Assembly: GCA_022482785.1 (NCBI GenBank)
Contig: JAKVON010000001.1
Location: forward strand, 124,001-188,000
DNA: 64,000 bases
Origin: Atopobiaceae bacterium
GTDB lineage: Bacteria; Actinomycetota; Coriobacteriia; Coriobacteriales; Atopobiaceae
Direction of reading: 5' to 3'
How positions within the stretch are numbered: position 1 is the first letter of the stretch; every line of letters begins with the position of its first letter. This document shows, piece by piece, positions 38,482 to 47,827 of this stretch. The notes under the pieces are model-generated. The model saw only the letters and a list, made by a program, of their open reading frames with translations, searched no databases and was not told the origin of the DNA. The position numbers and the translations under genes were made by a program.

Positions 38482-39192
38482 CTACCTGCGCCCTTCGGCG
38501 GCCGTGCCGAGGAGCCAGGTGATCCCCTTCGCCACCCGAAGGTCCATGTCGCGGAAGTGGTTCCCCGGGTTGAGCTCGAAGGTCACGGGAATGCCGCGCC
38601 GCTCGTAGCTGTCGCGCACCAGGCGAAAGACCGACTCCGTCACCCGGAGCGCCGGGTTCCTGACCGAGCTCTCGCGGTCGCCCAGGGAGAGGTAGACGCC
38701 CTGCGGCGAGGCAACGAGGTCATGCGTCGTCGCGAAGTCGCCAAACCCCGGGTACCAGAGCGACCCCGACGCGCAGACGGCCCCCGCGAAGGCGTCCGTC
38801 TCGTAGAGCGACCACAGCGCGAAGAGGCCCGCCATGGAGTAGCCGGAGACATAGGAACCCGCCGCCGTCTCGCCGAGCGTGTCGGACGCCCATGGGACGA
38901 CGCTTCCCAGGAGCCATTCCAGGTATGCGGGCGCATCGCCCGCGAAGTGGTCGTCCTTCGTCGCGACCGGCTCGGAGGGCCAGGGCGACAGGCACTGGTC
39001 CCAGGAGAATCCCGAGATCGTGACCAGGTCGAACGGGGCACAGCCGAGCTGCGAGCAGCGGGAGAGCACCGCGCCCCCGCTCTCCGCGTAGTCGTTGCTG
39101 AACACGACGGGCAGCCCTTCGCCCGCGGCTCGATAGGCCGTGACGGCACGACCGTCGAGCGTTGCATGCGTTATCTCTGGCGACACGGCCAT
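38482..39192 (-). CDS. Alpha/beta-hydrolase, putative esterase (Fes/IroE-like)
   Basis: About 236 residues from ATG 39192; an ATG two codons earlier is possible, and the remaining upstream frame is basic low-complexity and unlikely to be coding. The nucleophile elbow is SGYSMAGLFALW, and the catalytic His is probably in NPGNHFRDMD. There is no signal peptide, so it should be cytoplasmic. The fold resembles enterobactin-esterase-like putative esterases, but no siderophore gene is near. The substrate is unknown. Confidence 0.75.
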   Translation of the reverse strand: MAVSPEITHATLDGRAVTAYRAAGEGLPVVFSNDYAESGGAVLSRCSQLGCAPFDLVTISGFSWDQCLSPWPSEPVATKDDHFAGDAPAYLEWLLGSVVPWASDTLGETAAGSYVSGYSMAGLFALWSLYETDAFAGAVCASGSLWYPGFGDFATTHDLVASPQGVYLSLGDRESSVRNPALRVTESVFRLVRDSYERRGIPVTFELNPGNHFRDMDLRVAKGITWLLGTAAEGRR

Positions 39193-39419
39193 GTGCATCC
39201 CCCTCGCGTCAAAGACCCCAAGAGCGCCGCACGGCCGCGCGTCCTCCCGGGCAAGGAAGTCGCCTCGTCTCCGTCGACGGGGCGCCCGGCCTCGACGTCC
39301 GCCGCGCGGGTGGTCATTCATGCTCCACTCGTCTGATGATAGGATAGCGTTCTGACCATGAAACCAGCCTGTTTTCCAGGCTGGAAATCGCTTGGGAGAA
39401 CGCCGTCGCGAGGAGCAAC

Positions 39420-40112
39420 GTGAGAATCGTCATCATCAACGGGCAGGGCCACAAGGGAAGCACGCGCATGGTCGCGCGCGAGCTTGCCGAGAGGGTCGGC
39501 GGGGAGATAACGGAGTTCTTCCTGCCGCGCGATTTCGACGAGCCGTGCGTCGGCTGCTGGACCTGCTTCAAGACGGACCTCACGCATTGCCCCCACTACG
39601 CCAAGCTGCGACCCATCGTGAGCGCCCTGGACGAGGCCGACCTCATCATCCTGGCGAGCCCCGTCTACGTCTACCATGCCACCGGGCAGATGATGGCACT
39701 GCTCGACCACTTCGGCACGCGCTGGATGGTCCATAGGCCCGAACCGCGCTACTTCCGCAAGCAGGGCGTCTGCGTCTCCACCGCGGCGGGAGGCGGCATG
39801 CGCTCGACCAACAGGGACATGGCCGACAGCCTCGCGTTCTGGGGCGTGCCGAGAATCCATCGCCTCGGCTTCGCCATCCATGCGGGAAGCCCCGCGGGGA
39901 TATCAAAGAAGTCGCGTGCCGCGATCGAGCGCAAGGTCGAGGCGACCGCGCGACGCATCCGCTCGGACGCCGGCCGGCGGCACGTGAGCGCTCGCAACCG
40001 CTACTGGTTTTTCCTCATGCGTTTCCTTCACCGGGGCATCTGGAGGCAGGAGCCCGACTGGTCGTACTGGGAGGAACGCGGCTGGCACGCCAAGGGACGT
40101 CCCTGGAAGTAG
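39420..40112 (+). CDS. Flavodoxin-fold NAD(P)H-dependent oxidoreductase
   Basis: 230 residues from a GTG with AGGAG four bases before. The FMN-binding loop is NGQGHKGSTRMVARE and a second flavin contact is ILASPVYVYHATGQMM. CVGCWTCFKTDLTHCP gives a CxxCxxC-like cluster, seen in iron-sulfur flavoproteins and related reductases; it may bind a metal cluster or be redox-active. The C-terminal about 40 residues are basic and aromatic. It is divergent from the esterase gene. Confidence 0.82.
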   Translation: MRIVIINGQGHKGSTRMVARELAERVGGEITEFFLPRDFDEPCVGCWTCFKTDLTHCPHYAKLRPIVSALDEADLIILASPVYVYHATGQMMALLDHFGTRWMVHRPEPRYFRKQGVCVSTAAGGGMRSTNRDMADSLAFWGVPRIHRLGFAIHAGSPAGISKKSRAAIERKVEATARRIRSDAGRRHVSARNRYWFFLMRFLHRGIWRQEPDWSYWEERGWHAKGRPWK

Positions 40113-40185
40113 CCAGACCCTTAAGAAAGATAAAAGAAACCCCGTCTTTTGAATACTGGTCGAAATTAGGGGAACCTTGCTCGTA

Positions 40186-40206
40186 GTTTTGACTCTATGT
40201 CAAAAC
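40186..40206 (+). promoter_or_regulatory. Inverted repeat upstream of the MscS-related gene
   Basis: GTTTTGAC-TCTAT-GTCAAAAC is a perfect 8-bp inverted repeat in AT-rich sequence about 60 bases ahead of the start. It could be an operator or a small leader hairpin. A TTAAGAAAGATAAAAG stretch lies about 50 bases upstream and may hold the promoter. Confidence 0.45.
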
Positions 40207-40266
40207 CACACAGCACCGGGGCGTCCCATGGCTCCTCGGCAGGCTTTCTAGGAGAGGAGCACGACA

Positions 40267-41483
40267 ATGGATTGGGTATCGAACTTCGCGAACCCCCTGA
40301 TCGGTGGTTTGCCCGGGGTCATACAGGCGGTAATCCTGCTTCTTGTGGCATGGATCATCGCCGCGGCCCTTCGCGCGGGCCTGAAGAAGCACCTTCGCTG
40401 GGCGTTCGGGAAGCGCTCCAAGGACGTCGAGGTCGACTCCTCGACCTATGACGAGACGATCGAGCTGCTCGGAAACGTCCTGTTCGCCATCATCTTCATC
40501 CTGTTCTGCCCGGCGCCTTCGAGCGCCTGGGGATGACGAGCGTCTCGGCGCCCCTCACCTCGATGGTGACCATCTTCCTGAACTTCCTGCCCAACATCAT
40601 CGCCGCGATCATCATCATCGCGTTCGGGGCGTTCCTGTCCAAGCTCGTCAAGCAGCTGGTGGTCAAGGCGCTCAGGAAGACCAAGCTCGACACCCTGCAG
40701 GAGAAGTGCGGCATCGAGGCGAAGCAGGGCTCCGGGTTCTCCGACGTCATCGGGGCCATCGCCTATGCGCTCGTCATGATCGTCTTCGTCGTCGCGGCGA
40801 CGCAGGTCCTGAACATCCCGTCGATCTCCGATCCCGCGACGAGCATGGTCTCCCAGATCTTCAACGTCATTCCCTCCGTGTTCGTGGCGATCGTCCTCGT
40901 CGCGTTCGGCATCTTCCTCGCCAACCTCGTCGGCAACCTCCTCGAGACCGTCCTTTCCGGCACCGGCCTCGACCAGTGGTCGCGCGGCTTCATGCCTCAC
41001 GAGGAAGGCTCCGAGGAGCCCTCCGTCTCCGTCTCGCATGTCGTCAACGTCATCGTCAAGGTCGTCATCGACATCATCTTCGTGGTGGCCGCGATCCAGA
41101 TCCTCAACATCCAGGTCCTCACCAACGTGGGCACCGCCATCATCGGCTATATGCCCGCGGTGCTCGCCGCCGTCCTCGTGCTCGTCGTCGCCTGGATCGG
41201 CGGGAACGCCGCCGAGAAGGCGATCCTCAAGTCGAACCCGAAGGCGTCCGGCGTCGCGTTCGCGACCAAGGCCGCCGTCATCGCCCTCGCGGTCTTCATG
41301 GCCCTGAGCCAGCTCGGCATCGCCGAGAAGATCATCAACGTGCTGTTCCTCGTGATGGTCGCCTCCGTGGGCATCGCCTTCGCCATCTCCTTCGGCATCG
41401 GCGGCCGCGACTGGGCCAAGTCGACGCTCGAGGGCATCAGCAAGAGCACCGAGGACCAGCTCGACGACAAGGGCTCCCACTAG
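40267..41483 (+). CDS. MscS-related TM-helix-repeat membrane protein, interrupted by one frameshift
   Basis: The first 80 residues (MDWVSNFANPLIGGLPGVIQAV, in part) end at LFAIIFILF, where the frame meets an early stop at 40536. The other frame carries PGAFERLGMTSVSAPLTSMVTI and continues for more than 310 residues. Adding one base near 40514 (TTC-TG read as TTC-CTG) restores about 405 residues. The protein consists of three repeats of a conserved TM_helix unit (IAAIIIIAFGAFLSKLV, VAIVLVAFGIFLANLVG, LAAVLVLVVAWIGGNAA), as in small mechanosensitive-channel relatives. The MscS beta domain is missing. Probably a sequence error. Confidence 0.8.
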
Positions 41484-41510
41484 CCTGACGAGCGACACCT
41501 CCCCCCTGTA

Positions 41511-41549
41511 CGCGGCCGGCCCTCCCCACGGAAGGTCGGCCGCGCTTTT
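41511..41549 (+). terminator. Rho-independent terminator after the MscS-related gene
   Basis: GCGGCCGGCCCTCC pairs with GGAAGGTCGGCCGC (one mismatch, one G-T pair) around a short loop, then CTTTTC follows on the plus strand. It lies about 30 bases past the stop. Confidence 0.85.
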
Positions 41550-41580
41550 CTGAGGGCCCGCGTGCCTGGGACCGAGGGGC

Positions 41581-42324
41581 TCAGCCCTCGCAGGTATGCT
41601 CGCCGCACCCGCTGTGGCCGGCACAGCCGCCGCCCTCGTGGCCGGCGTGATGGGAGCACGTCGCATTGGGGTCGAACGCGAGCGTGCCTGCGACGAGGGC
41701 TGCGACCGCCGAGTCCGCCTCGCCGCTCACCCCGCCGAAGACCTCGATGCCGGCGGCCGAGAGGGCCTGGCGCGCGCCGCCGCCGATGCCGCCGCATACG
41801 AGGACGTCGACGCCACGCTGGGCGAGGAACCCCGCGAGCGCCCCATGGCCCGCCCCCTCGGTGTCGACGACCCCGGAGGAGCTGATGGCTCCGTTCTCGA
41901 CGGAGTAGAGCTTGAACTGTGCCGTGTGGCCGAAGTGCTGGTAGATCTGGCCGTTCTCGTAGGTTGCCGCGATCTTCATGGTGACGTTCCCTTCCGTTTG
42001 CGATGTGGGGAGCGCCGAGCCCGAACCATGGCCGCACAGCTCGTACGGGCCGCCCTCGATCGCGAGCTCCCTGCCGTTGACGAGGAACTCCGCAAGCTTG
42101 GCGCGGGCGCTTCCATAGACCGCCTGCGCCGTCGCGCGGGCGACGCCCATCCGCGCCGCGCACTGCTCCTGGGTGAGCCCCTCGAGGTCGATGAGGCGAA
42201 TCGCCTCGAACTCGTCGAGCGTCATCGTCACGGGCGGAACGGGCGGCATGGCATCCCTTGCGGGCGCGAAGCGGCAGCAGCGCGGCACCGCGCTCACCCG
42301 ACGCATCTTGCACGGTCTCGGCAT
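41581..42324 (-). CDS. DUF134 helix-turn-helix domain fused to a NifX/NafY-type cluster-binding domain
   Basis: 247 residues from ATG 42324 (GGGGAGAG just before). Residues 1-95 form a DUF134 domain: MPRPCKMRRV, LDEFEAIRLIDLEGLTQEQC (with a sigma-70-region-4-like helix-turn-helix, ARMGVARATAQAVYG). From Met 116 a NifX/NifB-C-like domain follows (MKIAATYENGQIYQHFGHTAQF, in part, and DVLVCGGIGGGARQAL). The tail is rich in His and Cys (CSHHAGHEGGGCAGHSGCGEH, in part). Relatives bind iron-molybdenum-type clusters. An internal ATG at 41979 has GGAAGGGAA upstream, so the NifX part might also be made alone. It is the last gene of the Hyd/Hyp/nitrogenase-like cluster and lies behind a perfect palindrome it may bind. 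Confidence 0.85.
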   Translation of the reverse strand: MPRPCKMRRVSAVPRCCRFAPARDAMPPVPPVTMTLDEFEAIRLIDLEGLTQEQCAARMGVARATAQAVYGSARAKLAEFLVNGRELAIEGGPYELCGHGSGSALPTSQTEGNVTMKIAATYENGQIYQHFGHTAQFKLYSVENGAISSSGVVDTEGAGHGALAGFLAQRGVDVLVCGGIGGGARQALSAAGIEVFGGVSGEADSAVAALVAGTLAFDPNATCSHHAGHEGGGCAGHSGCGEHTCEG

Positions 42325-42338
42325 CTCTCCCCTTCGTT

Positions 42339-42358
42339 TAATTGGCATATGCCAATTA
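42339..42358. promoter_or_regulatory. Perfect 20-bp palindrome, candidate operator
   Basis: TAATTGGCATATGCCAATTA is fully self-complementary and stands out in GC-rich DNA. It ends 15 bases before the start of the DUF134-NifX gene. On the minus strand a TTGTCA (plus 42360-42365) and an ATTAAA 17 bases later bracket it, so a bound protein would occlude a promoter. The DUF134 helix-turn-helix protein itself is the obvious candidate ligand. Confidence 0.65.
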
Positions 42359-42415
42359 CTGACAACAACGTTATACACCTTGGAGACGCGAGGGGCGCCG
42401 GCGCACGCGGCCTGT

Positions 42416-43594
42416 CTACAGGGCCTGTCCCAGCACGTCCTCGAAGCCGGGACCCACGAACCGTGGGATCTCGTCCCTGAGCATGCGTCCCGAGTACGCC
42501 TCGTGGGGAAGCCTCACGAAGGGGACGTGGGAATGCCCCTCGAGCAGCACCTCGTAGAGGGGGTCGGCGATCACCAGGTCGGAGGCACGCATGATGCTTG
42601 CGACCTCCTCCTCGCCACGCACCGCGACGTCGGCGGGGCCGAGCATCGCACAGGGGTCCTCGAGCGGGCAGGCGATGCGGACGTTGCCCTCGCCGAGGTC
42701 ATGCGCCAGACAGTGGCGGAGCGAGGAGGCGAAGACCGCCTCGCCGACCACGGTTATCTTGCGGCCGCCAGAAGCCGCCGCATCGCCTTCGCCCAGCCGC
42801 CGCGCGACGCCATCCCGGGAGGTCTCGCTCACCATCCGGGCGAGCTCGGCCGAGGCGGCGGAGCCGACGGGGCAACCCACCACGTACGGCGTCCCATACT
42901 TCCTCGCCAGCACCTCGGCACAGTCGAGGCCGGACGACGAGACGACGATGTTGACATCGGCCTGCCCTGCCCGCATGAGCTGGTCCAGGGCGTCTCCCAT
43001 GGCCCAGCAGCTCACGAGCTCGAAGCCGCTCGTCTCGCAGAAGTCACGCAGGGCCTCGGCGTTTCCCACCACCGAGAAGTCGAGCGGGGTCACCCCGAGC
43101 AGGTTCACCCGAAGTCGGCCGCCACGAGCCGGGGCGGATTCGCCTCCCTCGGGGCAGAGACGCCCCGCGATGCCCGCGAACGCCTGACGCGCGCCTGCGA
43201 CGTAGCTCTGCATGCCGCTCGTCCTGAACCAGAAGGTGGGAATCCCGCAACGCCTTTCTATGATGTGCGCGACGCCTCGGAAGTCGGTGCCCATGAGCAG
43301 CGCCACCGGAGAGCCGAAGACTGCGACGAACCGGGGGTGGCGCTCCCGCGCGATCTCGACCACGTCGTCGATGTAGGCGTCATCGTTTCCCAGCACGGCG
43401 TCGTATTCCGAGAGCCCCGAGATGTAGACCATGCTGTCCATGTCGTACCAGCGCGGCTCGTCGTGTGTGGCGAAGGTGGAGTTGCAGCCCGACGCGTCGT
43501 GCATCACGATGAGCCCGCCCAGCTCATAGAGGGCAGAGCAGATGCCCGAGAGGTCACAGGCGTAGTTCGGGGTGTTCACGCGGGCCTGTCTCAT
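42416..43594 (-). CDS. Nitrogenase component 1-like protein, D-type, set 1
   Basis: 392 residues of the NifD/BchN/CfbD superfamily, shorter than NifD (about 490). Cluster-type cysteines are Cys13 (YACDLSG), Cys19 (GICSAL) and Cys37 (ASGCNSTF). The segment where NifD has its third ligand reads FGSPVALLMGTD, with Ser instead of Cys. FeMo-cofactor ligands are not recognisable, so nitrogen fixation is not supported. It aligns without gaps to the set-2 protein at 50502 over the first 49 residues. It overlaps the K-type gene by ATGA and would form a heteromer with it, reduced by the NifH-like protein at 44972. The substrate is unknown. Confidence 0.85.
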   Translation of the reverse strand: MRQARVNTPNYACDLSGICSALYELGGLIVMHDASGCNSTFATHDEPRWYDMDSMVYISGLSEYDAVLGNDDAYIDDVVEIARERHPRFVAVFGSPVALLMGTDFRGVAHIIERRCGIPTFWFRTSGMQSYVAGARQAFAGIAGRLCPEGGESAPARGGRLRVNLLGVTPLDFSVVGNAEALRDFCETSGFELVSCWAMGDALDQLMRAGQADVNIVVSSSGLDCAEVLARKYGTPYVVGCPVGSAASAELARMVSETSRDGVARRLGEGDAAASGGRKITVVGEAVFASSLRHCLAHDLGEGNVRIACPLEDPCAMLGPADVAVRGEEEVASIMRASDLVIADPLYEVLLEGHSHVPFVRLPHEAYSGRMLRDEIPRFVGPGFEDVLGQAL

Positions 43595-44979
43595 CGCCGC
43601 CCCTCCCCCACGCCATCCCGCGGACGCAGGCGGTAGTCCTCGATGCCTCGGGCCTTGACCTGGATGATGCTCCTCGCGTCCCTCTCGTCGCGGAACGCCT
43701 CCTCGAGCATGCCGGCGAGACGCGAGATGCCGGTGAACCCGAAGAGGCCGTCGTTCGAGATCATGTTGACGAAGCGGCCCGTGCCCGTGAAGTAGGCCGC
43801 CTTCTGCCCGATGGCCACGAGCTCCCGGCCGGCCTCCTCCGCGCGCCCCGCCGCATCGCGGCCGCGCAGGCGCATCCTGAAGTCGACCATCGCGCTCACG
43901 AGCAGGTCAGGATGATGCCGCCTCACCCAGTCGAATGCCGCCTCGTCACCCGGCAGGACGGCGTCGGCGTAGACCTCCGTTACCTCGAAGCCGTGCTCGA
44001 GCAGGAGTCGCGCGAGGCCGAACGGACGCGGCGTGGCGGCGGCGTCCATGCGTATCTCCGCCGAGCCAAGCACGCGGCGCGCCCGGCCGAGGTCCTCGCC
44101 TGCCCTGGCCTCCAGCGCATCGAGGTCTGGCATCCCGAGCCCGGCCTTTCCCGCGAGCGCCTGGAGCGACGCGCGAATCTCTTCGCCGTCCCATGAGTAG
44201 GGCAGGTAGACGGCCTCCTGGCCGAGCCTCTCGCCGAGGTCGCGGACGGCCTCGGCCGCCACCGGCCAGTGGTAGACGTTGAGCCAGCTCGTGGCCATGT
44301 CCAGATAGTCCTGGTAGGTCTCGGCGTGGCAGAGGTCGCGCAGGCGGCAGCCCCCGGATGCCAGCATGGAGACGATCTCGCATCCGGGGTCGAGGGCGAA
44401 GGGGCTCCCGATGGTGTTGACGGAGCGGCGGTCGCGCGCGGCCGGCCTCAGCACCGCGTAGTTCTGGCGCCACTGGACGTCCTCGTAGCCGAGCTTCGAC
44501 CTGCGCATCGTGCAGTTCATGTATGCCGGCACGAAGTCGATGTCGGGAAAGCGCCCCGCGAGCTCGTCGAGCAGGTGCGGGACGTCGAGCGCCATCAGGT
44601 CATGGATGCAGGAGGAGGCCACGAACACGCAGGGGGGCCGCCTGCCGAGCCGGTCGAGGCAGTCGGACACCCCCTCGTAGACGAGCTCCTCCATCGAGCC
44701 GTCATAGAGGGCCTCCTCGCCCACCTCCACCATCGAGAAGCGATCGGAGAAGCCACCCTCCGCCGCGGAGAGCACCACGCCGCGCAGGCAGTTGCCAGGG
44801 CATACGTAGACCTCGTGCGCGCCGGGCACGAGCATGGGGGTATGGGCGATCGTCCAGGTTCCCCGGGCAGGCGGGGTGTACTCGGCCCCCACGGGAAAGA
44901 GCGACGTCCCCTCGACGTCGCCGATGCGACGCTCCGCGAGGTCAACGGGCACGCGCGGCGCGCTGAGGGGCTCAAGCAT
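43591..44979 (-). CDS. Nitrogenase component 1-like protein, K-type, set 1
   Basis: 462 residues. Candidate cluster ligands are Cys60 and Cys64 ([11 protein letters not shown]), Cys117 and Cys124 ([12 protein letters not shown]). The spacing of 60 residues between Cys64 and Cys124 matches Cys71-Cys131 of the set-2 protein at 51683, and resembles NifK Cys95-Cys153. [12 protein letters not shown] is a family-like opening. It is probably the partner of the D-type protein downstream. Start ATG 44979 overlaps the NifH-like gene by eight bases. Confidence 0.85.
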   Translation of the reverse strand: MLEPLSAPRVPVDLAERRIGDVEGTSLFPVGAEYTPPARGTWTIAHTPMLVPGAHEVYVCPGNCLRGVVLSAAEGGFSDRFSMVEVGEEALYDGSMEELVYEGVSDCLDRLGRRPPCVFVASSCIHDLMALDVPHLLDELAGRFPDIDFVPAYMNCTMRRSKLGYEDVQWRQNYAVLRPAARDRRSVNTIGSPFALDPGCEIVSMLASGGCRLRDLCHAETYQDYLDMATSWLNVYHWPVAAEAVRDLGERLGQEAVYLPYSWDGEEIRASLQALAGKAGLGMPDLDALEARAGEDLGRARRVLGSAEIRMDAAATPRPFGLARLLLEHGFEVTEVYADAVLPGDEAAFDWVRRHHPDLLVSAMVDFRMRLRGRDAAGRAEEAGRELVAIGQKAAYFTGTGRFVNMISNDGLFGFTGISRLAGMLEEAFRDERDARSIIQVKARGIEDYRLRPRDGVGEGRR

Positions 44980-45742
44980 GGGGCCCCTCCCCCTTCGCGA
45001 CGGCGAGTACCTGGTCCGCGAGGGCGCGGTACGCCTCGGCCGCGGGGCTTGCGGGGAAGGCCTCGAGCACGGTCTCGTGCAGCTCGTCGGCGTCCTGCAC
45101 CGTCTCGGAGCGCTCGAGGGAGCCCACGACGTGCGAGTGGATGTCCTCGCAGAGCTTTGCGACGCTCTCGTCCTCGTTCCTCACGTCGCGACGGTTCAGG
45201 ATGACCCCGCCCAGCGTGGCGTAGTCACGCTCCTGGAAGGTCTCCACCGCGAGGGCGATGTTCATCGCCGCGTGGATGGACATCGCCTCGCCCGAGGTGA
45301 CGATGAAGACCTGGTCGGCATAGCCCTCGCGGATGGGCATGGAGAATCCCCCGCACACCACGTCGCCGAGCACGTCGAACATCACGACGTCTGGTTGGTA
45401 GACGTCGTAGGCATGCTTCTCGTCGAGGAGCTCGAGGGCGGCGATGATGCCGCGACCGGCGCAGCCCAGCCCGGGACGGGGACCTCCCGCCTCCACGCAG
45501 AGCACGCCCGCATACCCCGGCGTGACGAGCTCGTCGAGCGAGACGCCGCGGCCACGGGCGCGCAGCGCGTCCACCACCGGCTCCTTCGCCACGCCATGGA
45601 GCAGGTTGATCGTGGAGTCGGCCTTGGGGTCGCAGCCGATCTGCATGACGGCGAGCCCGGACTGGGCGAAGGCGACCGCCAGGTTGGAGACCGTGGTCGA
45701 CTTCCCGATGCCGCCCTTGCCATAGAACGCGAGCTTGTACAT
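44972..45742 (-). CDS. NifH-like ATP-dependent reductase, set 1
   Basis: 256 residues of the NifH/BchL/CfbC family. The P-loop is GKGGIGKST. The two cysteines that bridge the [4Fe-4S] cluster across the homodimer are present, Cys94 (GLGCAGRG) and Cys130 ([10 protein letters not shown]), as is DPKADST. It should deliver electrons, driven by ATP hydrolysis, to its own component 1, most likely the two proteins encoded directly downstream. It follows hypE by 18 bases. It shares about the same length and motif positions with the set-2 protein at 52982. Confidence 0.95.
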   Translation of the reverse strand: MYKLAFYGKGGIGKSTTVSNLAVAFAQSGLAVMQIGCDPKADSTINLLHGVAKEPVVDALRARGRGVSLDELVTPGYAGVLCVEAGGPRPGLGCAGRGIIAALELLDEKHAYDVYQPDVVMFDVLGDVVCGGFSMPIREGYADQVFIVTSGEAMSIHAAMNIALAVETFQERDYATLGGVILNRRDVRNEDESVAKLCEDIHSHVVGSLERSETVQDADELHETVLEAFPASPAAEAYRALADQVLAVAKGEGPHA

Positions 45743-45760
45743 GTCGTCGTCTCCCCTCGC

Positions 45761-46771
45761 TCAGCAGATGCGCGGGAGGAGCTCTCCCGTGGGCTCGGGA
45801 AGGATCGCCTCGCTGCCGATGGGCGTGTGGATGACGACCCTGCCGGCATGCTCGGCCGTGACGCGGCCGATGAGGGCGGCACCCGCGGTGTGCTCGCTCG
45901 CGCGCAGCGCGTCGAGGGCGGCCTGCTCGCTGCCCGCAGGCACGATGACCACGACGCGGCCCTCGCAGGCCAGGTAGAGCGGGTCGAGCCCGAGCATCCC
46001 GCAGACGCCTGCCACGGCGTCGTCCACGGGGACGGCCTCCTGGTCGAGGCGCACCCCCACGCCGCTCTGCTCGCAGATCTCGTAGAGCACCGTGCCCACC
46101 CCTCCCCTCGTGGCGTCGCGGATCACGTGCGTATCGGGCACCGCGCCGAGCAGCGACGCGACGCCCGCCGCCAGAGGGGCGCAGTCGCTCGTGACGTCGG
46201 CCTCGATCTGGAAGTCGTTCCGCGCAAGGAGGATCGCGCATCCGTGGCGGCCGACGTCGCCGCTCACGATGATCGCGTCGCCCGGCTCGGCCTTGTCGCC
46301 CGCCGGCGCGACGCCCTCCATGACCTGGCCGACCCCGGCCGTCGTGATGAAGCAGCCATCCACCTGGCCCCTCTTCGCGACCTTGGTGTCGCCGGCCACG
46401 ATCTCGACGCCCACCTCGGCGGCGGTCGCCTCCATCGAGCTCGCGATGCGCTCGAGCGCGTCGAGGGGAAAGCCCTCCTCCAGCACGAACGAGCAGGTGA
46501 GATAGAGCGGACGGGCCCCCATGCAGGCGACGTCGTTCACCGTCCCGCAGATGGAGAGCTTGCCGATGTTGCCGCCGGGGAACTCCGCCGGAGACACGAT
46601 GAAGCCGTCGGTGCTCATGGCGATCCTGCCGGCAGGCGCCTCCATCACCGCTGCGTCATCTGCGGTGAAGTGCGGGTTGTCGAAGTGGCTTCGAAAGATG
46701 TCGTGGATGAGACGGGCGGACTGCCTGCCGCCCGCGCCGTGCGCCAACGTGATGCGATCCTGTTCCATCAT
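45761..46771 (-). CDS. hypE: Hydrogenase maturation protein HypE
   Basis: 336 residues. HypE dehydrates its C-terminal S-carboxamide to a thiocyanate that supplies CN to iron. The protein ends in PRIC: the terminal Cys that carries the group is intact. ATP-binding blocks are LAHGAGGRQS, DDAAVM, STDGFIVSP, GTVNDVACMGARPLYL and RDATRGGVGTVLYE. Two adjacent ATG codons follow AGGAGG; the second is better spaced. It works with HypF (carbamoyl donor) and HypC-HypD, all encoded just upstream. Confidence 0.97.
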   Translation of the reverse strand: MMEQDRITLAHGAGGRQSARLIHDIFRSHFDNPHFTADDAAVMEAPAGRIAMSTDGFIVSPAEFPGGNIGKLSICGTVNDVACMGARPLYLTCSFVLEEGFPLDALERIASSMEATAAEVGVEIVAGDTKVAKRGQVDGCFITTAGVGQVMEGVAPAGDKAEPGDAIIVSGDVGRHGCAILLARNDFQIEADVTSDCAPLAAGVASLLGAVPDTHVIRDATRGGVGTVLYEICEQSGVGVRLDQEAVPVDDAVAGVCGMLGLDPLYLACEGRVVVIVPAGSEQAALDALRASEHTAGAALIGRVTAEHAGRVVIHTPIGSEAILPEPTGELLPRIC

Positions 46772-46777
46772 GCCCTC

Positions 46778-47827
46778 CTACCGGGAGATGTCGTATTTGA
46801 AGAACGCCGAGCACGCGCCCTCGCTCGAGACCATGCATGCCCCCACGGGATGCTCGGGCGTGCAGGCCGTCCCGAAGAGCGGGCACGCGTTCGGGCTGAT
46901 CTTGCCCTGGAGCACGTCGCCGCAGCGACATCCGGGGTTGGCCCGCCCCTCGATCGTGGGCACGTCGTACTTCACGCGCGCGTCGAAGTCGGCGAACCCG
47001 TCTTTGAGCCTGAGGCCCGAGCCCGCGATGACGCCGAGGCCGCGCCACTCGGAGTCGACGGGCTCCATCATCTCGGAGACGATCCTGCGGGCGGGGACGC
47101 TCCCCTCGTCGCTCACCACGCGCGGGTAGCAGTTCACGAAGAACGGCTCGCCCCGCTCGCTCATGCGGACGATCACCGCGAGGGCGGCGAGCAGCTCGGA
47201 GGCCGTGAACCCGGCGACGACGCCCGAGACCCCCTCGCCGAGCAGCTCGCGATAGATCGCCGTGCCGGTCATGGTGCTCACGTGCCCGGGATAGAGGAAC
47301 GCGTCGGCCGAGCCCTTGAGCGCACGATAGGCGTTGTCCATCGTCTTGTTGGCGGTGAGCAGCGAGAAGTTCGCGAGGCCGCGCCCCTTCGCGTTCCTCA
47401 CGGCGATGCAGCTCGCAGGCGTCGTCGTCTCGAAGCCCACCGAGAGGAAGACCACCTGCTCGTCGGGATGGGCCTCCGCATACCCCTGCGCATCGATCGG
47501 CGAGTAGACCATCTGCACGCGGGCCCCCTCGGTGCGCGCGGATGCGAGGCTCCCGCTGGTGCCCGGGACCCTGACGAGGTCGCCGAACGTACACACCGTG
47601 CAGCCACGCTCGAGGGCGAGGAACAGGGCCTCGTCGATGTAGCCCACGGGCGTCACGCAGACCGGGCAGCCCGGTCCAGAGATCAGCCGGAGCCCCTCGG
47701 GCAGCATGCCGCGGATTCCCAGCCTGAAGATCTCGTGGGTGTGGGTGCCGCACACCTCCATGATGCGCAGCGGCCGCCCGTCGTAGGAGCGGATGAGCTC
47801 GGCCGCCCTCCTCGCGTTCTCGTTCAT
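46778..47827 (-). CDS. hypD: Hydrogenase maturation protein HypD
   Basis: 349 residues. HypD is the iron-sulfur scaffold where Fe(CN)2CO is built with HypC. The motifs are MEVCGTHTHE, SGPGCPVCVTP, GFETTTPA and the C-terminal cluster site NPGCRCGDVL, NACPLFGTACTPEHPVGACMVSSEG (in part). It overlaps hypC by ATGA, so the complex partners are translationally coupled. Confidence 0.97.
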   Translation of the reverse strand: MNENARRAAELIRSYDGRPLRIMEVCGTHTHEIFRLGIRGMLPEGLRLISGPGCPVCVTPVGYIDEALFLALERGCTVCTFGDLVRVPGTSGSLASARTEGARVQMVYSPIDAQGYAEAHPDEQVVFLSVGFETTTPASCIAVRNAKGRGLANFSLLTANKTMDNAYRALKGSADAFLYPGHVSTMTGTAIYRELLGEGVSGVVAGFTASELLAALAVIVRMSERGEPFFVNCYPRVVSDEGSVPARRIVSEMMEPVDSEWRGLGVIAGSGLRLKDGFADFDARVKYDVPTIEGRANPGCRCGDVLQGKISPNACPLFGTACTPEHPVGACMVSSEGACSAFFKYDISR

